Origin: Candidatus Saccharimonadota bacterium
Lineage (GTDB): Bacteria > Patescibacteriota > Saccharimonadia > Saccharimonadales > UBA4665
Reading direction: 5' to 3'
Assembly (NCBI GenBank): GCA_003164595.1
Contig: PLTT01000002.1
Location: 19,437 to 83,436, forward strand
DNA: 64,000 nt
The notes beneath the pieces are model-generated. The model was not told the DNA's origin and made no database searches. It saw nothing but the letters and a program-made list of their open reading frames with translations. Every line of letters begins with the position of its first letter. Within the stretch, counting starts at the first letter, position 1. Made by a program: the position numbers and the translations under genes. Positions 1 through 7,587 of this stretch are shown in pieces.

Positions 1-516
1 AAATGTTTTGGCGCTAGGATAAGGATATAGGTCTTTAGATAATGAAACAGCGTGAGCTTGTGCCCACCGGCTAATTAAACGATTAGCCAGACCCGGAAAG
101 GCATCTGAGTCATGAGTAACAAACGGTATGTGTAGTTTGGCAGCCGCCAAACCAACCGGGACGCCGACAAAACCGCCTTTAATGAATATTACATCAGGGC
201 GAATTCTGCGAAGCAAGCGGTAACTTTCAAAATATCCAATAAAAACTCTTCCGATATCACGGAAGTTTTTTAGCATAGTTGGCGCATCAAGAAGTTGCTT
301 TAACCCTTCCCCGCTATACCGCCTAAATTTACCAGCCCGGACACTAAATACCTGATCTATATCAGCATGTTTGGCGGGTAGATCTGCCAGGCTATCGCCG
401 CGTTGGCCAATGTAGATGAGATTAACTCCAGGTTGGAGTTGTTTAAGCTCGTGAGCTACTGCTAGCAGCGGCGTTATATGTCCGCCTGATCCGCCGCCCG
501 TTAGGACTATTGTCAT
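1..516 (-). CDS. murG: UDP-GlcNAc:lipid I N-acetylglucosaminyltransferase MurG (3' part cut by window edge)
   Basis: MurG adds GlcNAc to lipid I on the inner face of the membrane to make lipid II. The first 172 codons are visible. They start at an ATG at 516 and open with the glycine-rich GT-B loop MTIVLTGGGSGGHITP, the hallmark of MurG. Further on come KGGFVGVP and FVTHDSDAFPGLANR, which match the membrane-facing N-terminal domain. The C-terminal UDP-GlcNAc-binding domain lies off the left edge. The start lies 74 nt inside the 3' end of ftsW in another frame, so the two genes are probably translationally coupled. The assignment is firm; the full length is unknown. Confidence 0.92.
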   Translation of the reverse strand, partial: MTIVLTGGGSGGHITPLLAVAHELKQLQPGVNLIYIGQRGDSLADLPAKHADIDQVFSVRAGKFRRYSGEGLKQLLDAPTMLKNFRDIGRVFIGYFESYRLLRRIRPDVIFIKGGFVGVPVGLAAAKLHIPFVTHDSDAFPGLANRLISRWAQAHAVSLSKDLYPYPSAKTF

Positions 517-1711
517 AACGCATCCCCTCTCCGTTTGTATTAGCCGGCACCCGGTAAGTGGTGTATCGAGATATCTGGAAAAGTATACCAACGGCAAAAA
601 TAACAAAAACTAGACTTGTACCACCATAGCTAATGAATGGCAGAGTAATTCCTTTTAAGGGTAGCACCCCAATCATCGCACCAATATTTATTAGAGTCTG
701 CGACCCGAACCACGCCAGAATTCCGACAGCGAGTAACCTAGTGAAATCGTCCGGCGCTCTATCGATGATACGCTTAATTCGTGAAAATAAAGCTACGAAC
801 AAGCCTAATATAATAACATCACCAATGAAACCAAATTTCTCGCTATAGATAGCAAATATCGAGTCATCAGATGCTTCTGGCAAATATCCATATGCCTGAA
901 CACTACGCCCCAACCCCAAACCGATCATCCCTCCTGATCCCACCGATATGAGCGCTTGGCAAGCCTGGTACCCCGTAGTCAAACAATTAGATGACGGATG
1001 AAGGTAAGTCTCAATACGCCCGAGCCTATAGGGAGCGATAGCGATAGCGATGCCAAATAAAGCTACGACAATTAAGGCAACGAGAGCAATTCTCTTCAGA
1101 GGCATACCTGCCACAAAAGTCATACATGCAATCATTACAATCATTACCCCAGTTGACCCAAGGTCACTTTGTAAACCAGCCACAACAAATACAAGAATTA
1201 GTAGACAGCCAAGCACAGGGTAAAGCGTTTTTCTAGAATCCCCTAAAGTACCACTCCGGATTCGATTGCTAAGAAAACCAGCTAACCAAATTAGTAATGC
1301 TATCTTTATTAGTTCTGCCGATTGAAAAGATATACCGCCAATTTGAATCCAGCGATAAGCGCCATTAACTTCTTGTCCAAACAACCTCACAGCAATGGCA
1401 GACAGTCCGGCAATAACTATGAGTGGATTTTGTAGGCGTTTCCAAAAACTGATAGGTAGCCATATAGCTAAGCCGAAGACAATAAACCCAATTGCAATCG
1501 AGAGTAATTGCTTATCGATAAAATAATTCTGGCCAACATTATTAGTGAGACTAAGTGCCGGACTGATTGAATAGATAACCACTACTCCTATGGTCAAGAG
1601 TATTAAAACCAGAATTAGTAAAATATAATCTGGCCGGTGACGACGTGGCCAGGCTACTGCTTGATCGGTAGCCATACGTTGCCTAGAGCTTGACCTATCA
1701 ATTTTATCCAT
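443..1711 (-). CDS. ftsW: Peptidoglycan polymerase FtsW/RodA (SEDS family)
   Basis: SEDS-family glycosyltransferase that polymerises lipid II, here at the division septum, working with the transpeptidase encoded upstream (2788-4572). The 422 aa protein has about ten membrane segments. Family motifs are visible: EKFGFIG near residue 290, and GITLPFISYGGTS near residue 355. The final 25 or so residues are Arg/Ser/Asn-rich, are encoded inside murG, and are probably an unstructured cytoplasmic tail. The ATG at 1711 overlaps the end of mraY by 8 nt. FtsW rather than RodA is chosen from the dcw context (mraY before, murG after). Confidence 0.93.
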   Translation of the reverse strand: MDKIDRSSSRQRMATDQAVAWPRRHRPDYILLILVLILLTIGVVVIYSISPALSLTNNVGQNYFIDKQLLSIAIGFIVFGLAIWLPISFWKRLQNPLIVIAGLSAIAVRLFGQEVNGAYRWIQIGGISFQSAELIKIALLIWLAGFLSNRIRSGTLGDSRKTLYPVLGCLLILVFVVAGLQSDLGSTGVMIVMIACMTFVAGMPLKRIALVALIVVALFGIAIAIAPYRLGRIETYLHPSSNCLTTGYQACQALISVGSGGMIGLGLGRSVQAYGYLPEASDDSIFAIYSEKFGFIGDVIILGLFVALFSRIKRIIDRAPDDFTRLLAVGILAWFGSQTLINIGAMIGVLPLKGITLPFISYGGTSLVFVIFAVGILFQISRYTTYRVPANTNGEGMRYDNSPNGRRIRRTYNAAASSSSRA

Positions 1712-2744
1712 ACCTGCCGATTAGAAAGACGATTATTCCAAGTACGGCAGAAACCTGTCCAACTACCCAGAATCTCATGGTAACTTTTGTCTCAGGCCAG
1801 CCAGTAGCTTCAAAATGGTGATGAATTGGGGATGATAAGAAAACTTTTTTGCCATGGCGAAGTTTACGCGAAAGTCTGTTTATAATTACGGATCCAGTCT
1901 CGGCAACATATACCAAACCAATGATCGGCAGAACATAAATCGTGTTAGTTTGCATCGCGATTATCCCCAGCGCCGTACCAAGAGCAAAGGCCCCAACATC
2001 ACCCATGAAAAAACGAGCCGGATATATGTTGAACCAAGTGTAACTTAATAACCCACCGACAACAGTTAGGCAGAAACCGGCAATACCGTATTTGCCTTCA
2101 ATAAGCGCAATAACTGCATAAGCTGCGAACGAAGAGATCAACAACCCTCCTGCCAAGCCATCAAGACCATCAGTTATGTTAACGGCATTAGCTGTTGCGA
2201 TGACTACAAACCAGAATAGAATGATGATTAACCAACCAAGATGAAAGTTATGTATACCCGGCAGATAAATTGAGGTGACGTCCAGTTTTGCATAGAACCA
2301 CCACCCCCCCACGAGAGCTATTAGACTGTATAGGAATAATTTTACCTTGGCTTGCATACCAGCAATTCCACCAGTGCTATAGATGTTTAGAACATCATCA
2401 GCTAGACCTACCAGACCTGCACCCAGCATACCTGCCAGGGGCAACCAAGTTTGACTGCGTTCTAAATTAGCTGCCAAAGTTACAATAGCAATAGCTATAA
2501 CAAATATTACGCCGGCCATAGTTGGTATGTGGCGCTTGTGCTTTTCGGCGTGTAATTTGTTGTAGACGGTTGAGGCCACCCCTCCCATGTCTGTAGTCCG
2601 CTGTTTCTTCCACCACTGGTAGCGGTATGCCGCTGTGGTATATATAGGGGTAATGGCCATACTCAGCAAAAAGCTTACAAAAGCTAGTAAGGATATTTTG
2701 GTTAAGGTACTGGTCTGAATTGTGATGTGTAGTATTGAATGCAT
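1704..2744 (-). CDS. mraY: Phospho-MurNAc-pentapeptide translocase MraY
   Basis: Transfers phospho-MurNAc-pentapeptide to undecaprenyl phosphate to form lipid I. The 346 aa polytopic protein carries the family signatures TDMGGVAS (cytoplasmic loop after TM1), NAVNITDGLDGLAGG (Mg-binding loop), FMGDVGAFALG and the C-terminal SPIHHHFEATGWPE. It lies between ftsI (2788) and ftsW, but the murE, murF and murD genes that usually flank mraY are missing from this cluster. Confidence 0.95.
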   Translation of the reverse strand: MHSILHITIQTSTLTKISLLAFVSFLLSMAITPIYTTAAYRYQWWKKQRTTDMGGVASTVYNKLHAEKHKRHIPTMAGVIFVIAIAIVTLAANLERSQTWLPLAGMLGAGLVGLADDVLNIYSTGGIAGMQAKVKLFLYSLIALVGGWWFYAKLDVTSIYLPGIHNFHLGWLIIILFWFVVIATANAVNITDGLDGLAGGLLISSFAAYAVIALIEGKYGIAGFCLTVVGGLLSYTWFNIYPARFFMGDVGAFALGTALGIIAMQTNTIYVLPIIGLVYVAETGSVIINRLSRKLRHGKKVFLSSPIHHHFEATGWPETKVTMRFWVVGQVSAVLGIIVFLIGRYG

Positions 2745-2787
2745 ATTTTTTGTTGTCTAAAGCTATATTAGATTATACCATCGTTTC

Positions 2788-4572
2788 CTAATTATTGGGG
2801 GCAACATAGCCGTCATTAATTAACATATGCGCCAGATCAGCAAAGACCGGTTGCCCACCGAGAGCACCGGCGTAACCCGGAACGTTCGGCTTAATGTTAA
2901 AAACGACGATTACATACTGGGGTTTTGTTTGGCCGACAAAGCCGACATATGTTCCGTTGAAAATGTTGGAATAATAGCCCCCGCCAGGCTGAGCTAATTG
3001 GGCTGTTCCAGTTTTACCGCCAACAATATAGTTTGGGCTAAAATTCATAAAGCTATATCCTTCATGATAGTAGGTTGTCACAACATTCTGCATCAGAGGT
3101 ATTAGCTCTGGCCCAACTTTAGGTGAAACCACATTTTTTTCAAGAACCTTAGGCTTATTTACGCTCACCTGCCCACTAGGGCTAATCGTTTGGCTCACAA
3201 GTGTTGGTTGGTAATACGTACCACCATTAAGAATGCTGCTTAAGGCTGCGGCCATTTGCACCGCAGTGACGGTTACCCCCTGCCCAAACGCAGTATTTGC
3301 ATAGGTTAATGCCAAACTAGGGTCAGTCGGATCGTTTGGAGGTACATAACCTGCACTCTCGTAGCCCTGTTCTATCCCAGTAACCTGACCAAGCCTAAAG
3401 CGATTGACCATATAATCATTCCAAGCTGTTATGCCTTTCTCGGTGATCTGGGTGCCACCAGGCTGGCTCATTTGCATCAACATCCAGGTTGCTCCAGTAT
3501 TTAGTGAAAGAGCTAATATAGAGGCGATATTTTGCTCTCTTGGCCCACCGTCCTGCTCGATATCGGTTATATTGAAGCCATCGATCACCCAATGCGCTGG
3601 ATCATAAAAGGATTCGTTGGGCTGGATAACGCCCTGGTCTAGGGCGGCAGACGTTGTAAGCGTTTTCATACTTGATCCGGGTTCAATAGCATTATCAACT
3701 GCGGCATTTTGGAATAATAGTGGATTAGAGACATCGGCGTAATCAGCTTCTGAATATGTGGGATAGTTTGCCATGGCTTTTATCTGCCCAGTCGCAGGGT
3801 CCATAATAATTGCGCTCAGCCCCTGCGAGTTGGTTTTCTGATATTCTTGGGCTAGAATCTGTTCCATCTGAGCCTGCATACCCATATCAAGGGTTAAAAC
3901 AACATTCTTGCCGTTAACTGGCTTAGACTCAATATTGTTGCTACTGGCAGCCAAAGGAACACCATTAGCATCTGTAATGGCTTTTAGTTGCCCAGGAGTG
4001 CCGGTAATCTCGTTGTTTAGTGCCTGTTCAATGCCATATTGCCCCTGACCAGAGTTATTAACAAACCCTAGTACTTGAGACGCTAAATCACCATCGGGGT
4101 AGACTCGATAATCCTGTCCCAGCGTGCCAATACCGGGTAGTTTATAGCTTAATATCTTATTGGATTGGGCCTGAGTAAGCTGGTTGGCAAGCACGACATA
4201 TTGAGTATTTTTTGTACTCAATTGCTGGGCATAGGTTGTGGCCGACCCACCGATCACATTTGCGATATCATTAGCTGATTTGTTGGTTTTTTTAATCAGG
4301 AGTGGGTCCCCGTATAATGTATATAATTGCTGATTCAAAACAATAGGCACAATGCTATTTCCCTGATAAGCCTCTATAGTACCTCTCGTGGCCGGTATTT
4401 GATACTGCTTTAACTGGTCGCTTAGCGCCTGGGTGTGATAATAGCTATAGCGGATAACTTGTACATAGAATAATCTCAGCACAAAGACACAGACAACTAT
4501 AATAAGGCATAGATATATCAGCTGAATACGTCCTGCAGTCCGTACGACTGGATTATGTTGCTTTGGATCCAT
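2788..4572 (-). CDS. ftsI: Division-type class B penicillin-binding protein (FtsI/PBP2 family)
   Basis: Septal D,D-transpeptidase that cross-links peptidoglycan made by FtsW. One N-terminal membrane segment (about residues 15-40) is followed by a dimerisation/pedestal domain and a C-terminal transpeptidase domain. The catalytic triad motifs are all present: SxxK as EPGSSMKTL, SxN as SLNTG, and KTG as GGKTGTAQ. Length (594 aa) is normal for the family. It follows ftsL (16 nt gap). A -10 hexamer TATACT ends 8 nt before the ATG, so it may also be transcribed from its own internal promoter as a leaderless mRNA. Confidence 0.93.
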   Translation of the reverse strand: MDPKQHNPVVRTAGRIQLIYLCLIIVVCVFVLRLFYVQVIRYSYYHTQALSDQLKQYQIPATRGTIEAYQGNSIVPIVLNQQLYTLYGDPLLIKKTNKSANDIANVIGGSATTYAQQLSTKNTQYVVLANQLTQAQSNKILSYKLPGIGTLGQDYRVYPDGDLASQVLGFVNNSGQGQYGIEQALNNEITGTPGQLKAITDANGVPLAASSNNIESKPVNGKNVVLTLDMGMQAQMEQILAQEYQKTNSQGLSAIIMDPATGQIKAMANYPTYSEADYADVSNPLLFQNAAVDNAIEPGSSMKTLTTSAALDQGVIQPNESFYDPAHWVIDGFNITDIEQDGGPREQNIASILALSLNTGATWMLMQMSQPGGTQITEKGITAWNDYMVNRFRLGQVTGIEQGYESAGYVPPNDPTDPSLALTYANTAFGQGVTVTAVQMAAALSSILNGGTYYQPTLVSQTISPSGQVSVNKPKVLEKNVVSPKVGPELIPLMQNVVTTYYHEGYSFMNFSPNYIVGGKTGTAQLAQPGGGYYSNIFNGTYVGFVGQTKPQYVIVVFNIKPNVPGYAGALGGQPVFADLAHMLINDGYVAPNN

Positions 4573-4580
4573 ATCCTAAT

Positions 4581-4586
4581 AGTATA
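4581..4586 (-). promoter_or_regulatory. Putative -10 hexamer of internal ftsI promoter
   Basis: TATACT on the minus strand, separated from the ftsI ATG by 8 nt. If used, transcription would begin within about two bases of the start codon. No convincing -35 was found. Confidence 0.4.
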
Positions 4587-4587
4587 T

Positions 4588-4938
4588 CTAATTATCGACT
4601 GTTGCGCTTGGTCTTACAGCTACAAGAGATTTCGCTACGGCGCTACTTTGAATACGTGTTGCAGCCTGTAAACGCGCCGAAACAATTTGTAAATTATTAT
4701 TTTGCTGAACTAGTGAGGCCTGTTGGTCTTGTAGAGTGTTAATCTGATAACCGTAAGCATTGGTCTTGGTAACTAGAGTTAAATATAACAGACCAAGAAT
4801 GCACGCTAGAATAACAAGCGCAATTGTGTTGCTAACCGGCCCAAGTTTACGTCTTTCGGTTCTAATACTGACAACGTTTCGATTTCTCATCGGATAAGAT
4901 TGCCTGCGTCCAAGAGCGAGTGTATTTGAATATGTCAT
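4588..4938 (-). CDS. FtsL/FtsB-like septum protein (single TM plus coiled coil)
   Basis: A 116 aa bitopic protein. A basic cytoplasmic N-terminus (about 1-37) is followed by one membrane helix (about 38-58) and an outside heptad-like region rich in Gln, Asn and Leu (about 65-100). This is the architecture of FtsL and FtsB (DivIC), which bridge FtsQ to FtsWI. Sequence identity alone would not prove it. The position between rsmH and ftsI, the normal place of ftsL, carries the call. The ATG is preceded directly by an AAAACAAAAACAAAT tract and no Shine-Dalgarno site. Confidence 0.7.
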   Translation of the reverse strand: MTYSNTLALGRRQSYPMRNRNVVSIRTERRKLGPVSNTIALVILACILGLLYLTLVTKTNAYGYQINTLQDQQASLVQQNNNLQIVSARLQAATRIQSSAVAKSLVAVRPSATVDN

Positions 4939-5065
4939 ATTTGTTTTTGTTTTCTCTTTTTATTTTTTTGGGGTACGGTGCCGATTTTGGCTTACGCCCA
5001 CGACACCGTAACACCACCTTCCTATAAAGGGTTGTTAGGGTCTTTAAATGACCTTAACGTGTACT
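4939..5065. other. rsmH-ftsL spacer with inverted repeat and A-rich leader
   Basis: Non-coding 127 bp. TACGGTG near 4975 is complementary to CACCGTA near 5005, giving a 7 bp stem with a 23 nt loop that itself contains a small GCC/GGC hairpin. The half next to ftsL is an AAAAAC-type tract. No T-run follows the stem in either direction, so it does not look like an intrinsic terminator. An RNA processing or attenuation structure is possible. Confidence 0.4.
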
Positions 5066-6016
5066 CTATAGGATCGGGAGCTGCTTTTTACCTGAATTGG
5101 CATGAGCATTTCCCTTTCTGTTTATTTTTATTTTCGCTACGGCTCGTAGTTTTGCGCTACGTGCTCGCGGGTTAAAGACTAATTCTTGTTTGTCGCCAGT
5201 TGCTGGACGCTTGGTGATTAGCCTAAGGCTAGAGTCATAGGTATTACCACCGTGGTCTCGAAAGAAATGCTTTACAGCACGATCTTCCAAGGAGTGGAAA
5301 CTAATGACAGTTAACCGCCCTCCTGGTGCCAATAACTTGACCCATAGAGGTAGGCTATCGCTAAGCTGTTCCAGCTCACCATTCACTGCTATTCGCAGAG
5401 CCTGGAATGTTCTGGTTGCAGGATGTACTTTGTGGTACCCTGGCCAAACACTGGCGACAATGTTTGCGAGCTCTGATGTTGTATTAACAGGTCGATTGCG
5501 TACAATCTGACGAGCAATCTGGCGATATTTTGGGTCTTCGCCATATTGTTTTATGAGATTGGCCAAATCTGACTCACTATAGCTATTAACTATAGTTCTG
5601 GCTGTTAGTGTTTGCTCCTGGTCCATCCGCATATCCAATGGTCCATCTTGTCGCAAACTAAATCCTCGACTCGCTATATTAAGGTGCGGTGACGATACCC
5701 CTAGATCAGCCAAAATCATGTCAAATTGTCTACTCTCAGATACCAGTTTTTTGCTAGTACTGTAGAAATCACTTTTTATGATTTCAACACCTTGGTCGGA
5801 GAACTTTTTTTTAAGTTCTTCTACCGCAGTCTGGTCACGATCTACTAATACTGCTTCCTTCGGGTTTTTGGTCAGCTGCAGAATCGCTTCTGCATGCCCA
5901 CCGTACCCAGCCGTCAGATCGAGATATGATTCCCCTTCTTTCGGCTCTAGGACAGCCAGCACGTTTGATAGTAACACTGGAATGTGAACTTGTTGATTCT
6001 TTGTATCTTTGAGCAT
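5066..6016 (-). CDS. rsmH: 16S rRNA (cytosine-1402-N4)-methyltransferase RsmH
   Basis: Methylates N4 of C1402 in the decoding centre of 16S rRNA using S-adenosylmethionine. Visible features are HIPVLL at the N-terminus, the SAM-binding YLDLTAGYGGHAEAIL, ADLGVSSPHL, and the C-terminal VISFHSLEDRAVKHFF and NPRARSAKLRA, all diagnostic of RsmH/MraW. I place the start at the ATG at 6016 (MLKDTKNQQ). A longer frame to 6061 would prepend only a Lys/Thr-rich peptide encoded by AAAAAC repeats, which I read as the 5' leader. Length from this start is 316 aa, normal for the family. Confidence 0.94.
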   Translation of the reverse strand: MLKDTKNQQVHIPVLLSNVLAVLEPKEGESYLDLTAGYGGHAEAILQLTKNPKEAVLVDRDQTAVEELKKKFSDQGVEIIKSDFYSTSKKLVSESRQFDMILADLGVSSPHLNIASRGFSLRQDGPLDMRMDQEQTLTARTIVNSYSESDLANLIKQYGEDPKYRQIARQIVRNRPVNTTSELANIVASVWPGYHKVHPATRTFQALRIAVNGELEQLSDSLPLWVKLLAPGGRLTVISFHSLEDRAVKHFFRDHGGNTYDSSLRLITKRPATGDKQELVFNPRARSAKLRAVAKIKINRKGNAHANSGKKQLPIL

Positions 6017-6347
6017 CGTTTTTGTTTTTGTTTTGGTGATTTTTGTTTTTTGCAAGGTCACCTAATCAGTAGCCAACTTTTTGTTTTTATTCGTTTTTGT
6101 TTTTGTTTATGATTTTAGCCGTGTATGCATAGAAATCTTGAGTTAAGATCAAAGACCTTAAAATTTCCACGCTGGCTAAGATCAAATTGAGAGACTTATG
6201 TGTGAGGTGGAGTTTTGGGAGGTGTTTTAAAAAAGTGCGAAGGTTTTTGGAGTGGTTACCTTTGCCACTTGTTGACTACCGAATAGCTAACCTCGAGTCG
6301 GTTATTTATACTATTTTTGTTTTACTAAGTTGTTAAAGGACTACAGA
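6017..6347. other. Long mraZ-rsmH spacer with clustered AAAAAC repeats
   Basis: A 331 bp gene-free stretch. The part next to rsmH (about 6017-6112) contains at least six AAAAAC-type units on the minus strand. Further upstream are short repeats (TTGATCTTA twice, near 6140 and 6180) and two GGTGG-type boxes near 6205-6225. Another TTTTTGTTTT tract lies at 6314. I see no tRNA, no ORF with coding character and no clear terminator. Confidence 0.6.
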
Positions 6348-6719
6348 TCAAGCGGAATGCTCGACTGCCATAATGCGCCAGTATCGGCCAACACCAACTG
6401 CTACGACTTCACGTTTGATTTCCGCGTAGTCAAGGAGGTGTTGCTCTAGGGTAATTCTCCCTTGTTTGCCATCCAGCTTCATGTCTAACTTGCCCATTCG
6501 AAACTGTACATTCAGATCAGCTATTCGCTCATCTAGAATATCGCCTTCTAGGCGCGGCTCAACTAGGTTATCCCAGACATCTTTTGGGTAAAGATGGAGG
6601 TATTTACCAAATCCACGAGTGATAACTGCCCCACTCACAAACTTGTCACGAAGCTCGGTCGGTATGGTTAACCGTCGCTTGTTGTCTAGTTTGCGTTGGA
6701 AATAGTCCAATTGTGTCAT
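6348..6719 (-). CDS. mraZ: Transcriptional regulator MraZ
   Basis: DNA-binding protein of the SpoVT-AbrB-like fold that autoregulates the dcw cluster and binds repeated TGGG sequences. The two internal repeats are visible: LDNKRRLTIPTELR (about 11-24) and LDGKQGRITLEQHLLDYA (about 82-99), matching the family DxKxR motif twice. At 123 aa it is about 20-25 residues shorter than the common 140-150 aa. It is the first gene of the cluster, and its promoter contains phased GTGGGT repeats. Confidence 0.93.
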   Translation of the reverse strand: MTQLDYFQRKLDNKRRLTIPTELRDKFVSGAVITRGFGKYLHLYPKDVWDNLVEPRLEGDILDERIADLNVQFRMGKLDMKLDGKQGRITLEQHLLDYAEIKREVVAVGVGRYWRIMAVEHSA

Positions 6720-6781
6720 TTGATATAATTTAATTTACTAGTGGATTTTTGTTTTTCGGAGTAAGTAGTCTATTTTGGGCT

Positions 6782-6834
6782 ACCTACTTTTACCCACTGA
6801 CATGACTATACTACCCACATGCACCCACTTACAA
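6782..6834 (-). promoter_or_regulatory. mraZ promoter overlapped by phased GTGGGT (MraZ-box) repeats
   Basis: On the minus strand a -35 TTGTAA (6829-6834) and a -10 TATAGT (6805-6810) are 18 bp apart. Three perfect GTGGGT boxes lie at 6823-6828, 6813-6818 and 6792-6797, and a one-mismatch copy (GTAGGT) at 6782-6787. The steps are 10, 21 and 10 bp, so all sit on one face of the helix. MraZ is known to bind directly repeated TGGG boxes upstream of its own gene. Two boxes fill the spacer between -35 and -10, a repressor-like geometry. Confidence 0.75.
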
Positions 6835-6846
6835 GTAGAATATATA

Positions 6847-6873
6847 GAAAAAGTGGTGTTTCTCACACCACTT
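6847..6873 (-). terminator. Intrinsic terminator of the 6926-7543 gene
   Basis: On the minus strand AAGTGGTGT, loop GAGAA and ACACCACTT form a perfect 9 bp stem followed by TTTTTC. It lies about 50 nt after the stop codon at 6926 and immediately before the mraZ promoter, insulating the dcw cluster from upstream transcription. Confidence 0.72.
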
Positions 6874-6909
6874 ATCCACAGTTTTATTGACTGGTGTTAG
6901 TTATACACA
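6872..6909 (+). promoter_or_regulatory. Two consensus DnaA boxes in tandem
   Basis: TTATCCACA at 6872-6880 and TTATACACA at 6901-6909 both match the DnaA box consensus TTATNCACA exactly. They have the same orientation and are 29 bp apart. They lie between the stop codon of the upstream gene and the mraZ promoter. An origin is not proposed: dnaA, dnaN and an AT-rich unwinding element are not seen here. Confidence 0.5.
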
Positions 6910-6925
6910 ATATGTGGTGTATATG

Positions 6926-7543
6926 CTATTTGCCTGGCGCTACGACTGGTCGCACTAGAATGTCGTCTTGTAGAGCATTTTTGCTAAGCTCTGCTACATC
7001 CGTGCCAGATGTTACCTCAAATTCATGACTGCTACCACTTTGGACATAGCCAATGCCCGCTGGCAATACGTTCCAGTACTCGTTTATAGCTTTATCGCCC
7101 TGTACTGACACTGTATTAATGTTCACGTTAGTTGCAGCTTTATTACCGTAGCCAGCTGTATTCTGTATGACTAGATCAGCTAATGATGATATTATCGGGC
7201 TTCCATTAGGGTTACCGCCCGCCTTCTCAACAACTTTACCTCCAAATGTAACCATAATATTTTCGCCATTTTTTATTGTATTTGGCTTACCAAGGAGTAG
7301 TTTATGGACTGATACAGGAGATTCTTTCTTTGAGTTTGCGGCTAGATGTGCGCCCGAGATGTTAGCACTCTGCTCAACTTTATTACCAGAACCATGGTCA
7401 ATTACCCAATTTCCACCAGCTGCTACCCCTACTACCAAAGCACCTACTCCGAGCAACCTTTTACCATAGCGGACTGGATGTTCGAAAAGCGGGATCCGAC
7501 TTGGTTTGTTATTTATTTGTCTAGGTTCTTTATTTTGATTCAT
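6926..7543 (-). CDS. Membrane-anchored extracytoplasmic protein of unknown function
   Basis: A 205 aa protein I do not recognise. A basic, proline-containing N-terminus (about 1-28) leads to a membrane segment, LLGVGALVVGVAAGG (about 30-46). The outside part is Gly/Asn/Ala-rich with no cysteines. The C-terminal half has alternating short hydrophobic strands, suggesting an all-beta fold. It stands alone, with its own terminator at 6847-6873, between yvcK and mraZ. A wall-related role is possible from its neighbours only. Confidence 0.6.
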   Translation of the reverse strand: MNQNKEPRQINNKPSRIPLFEHPVRYGKRLLGVGALVVGVAAGGNWVIDHGSGNKVEQSANISGAHLAANSKKESPVSVHKLLLGKPNTIKNGENIMVTFGGKVVEKAGGNPNGSPIISSLADLVIQNTAGYGNKAATNVNINTVSVQGDKAINEYWNVLPAGIGYVQSGSSHEFEVTSGTDVAELSKNALQDDILVRPVVAPGK

Positions 7544-7587
7544 GATTATACATTAGCAATATATGTCTATTTTGTCAAGCTTATGCT

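Noticed and set aside
6872..6909. Replication origin at the DnaA boxes
   Set aside because: Only two boxes, no dnaA/dnaN neighbours and no AT-rich unwinding region; a regulatory role is more economical.
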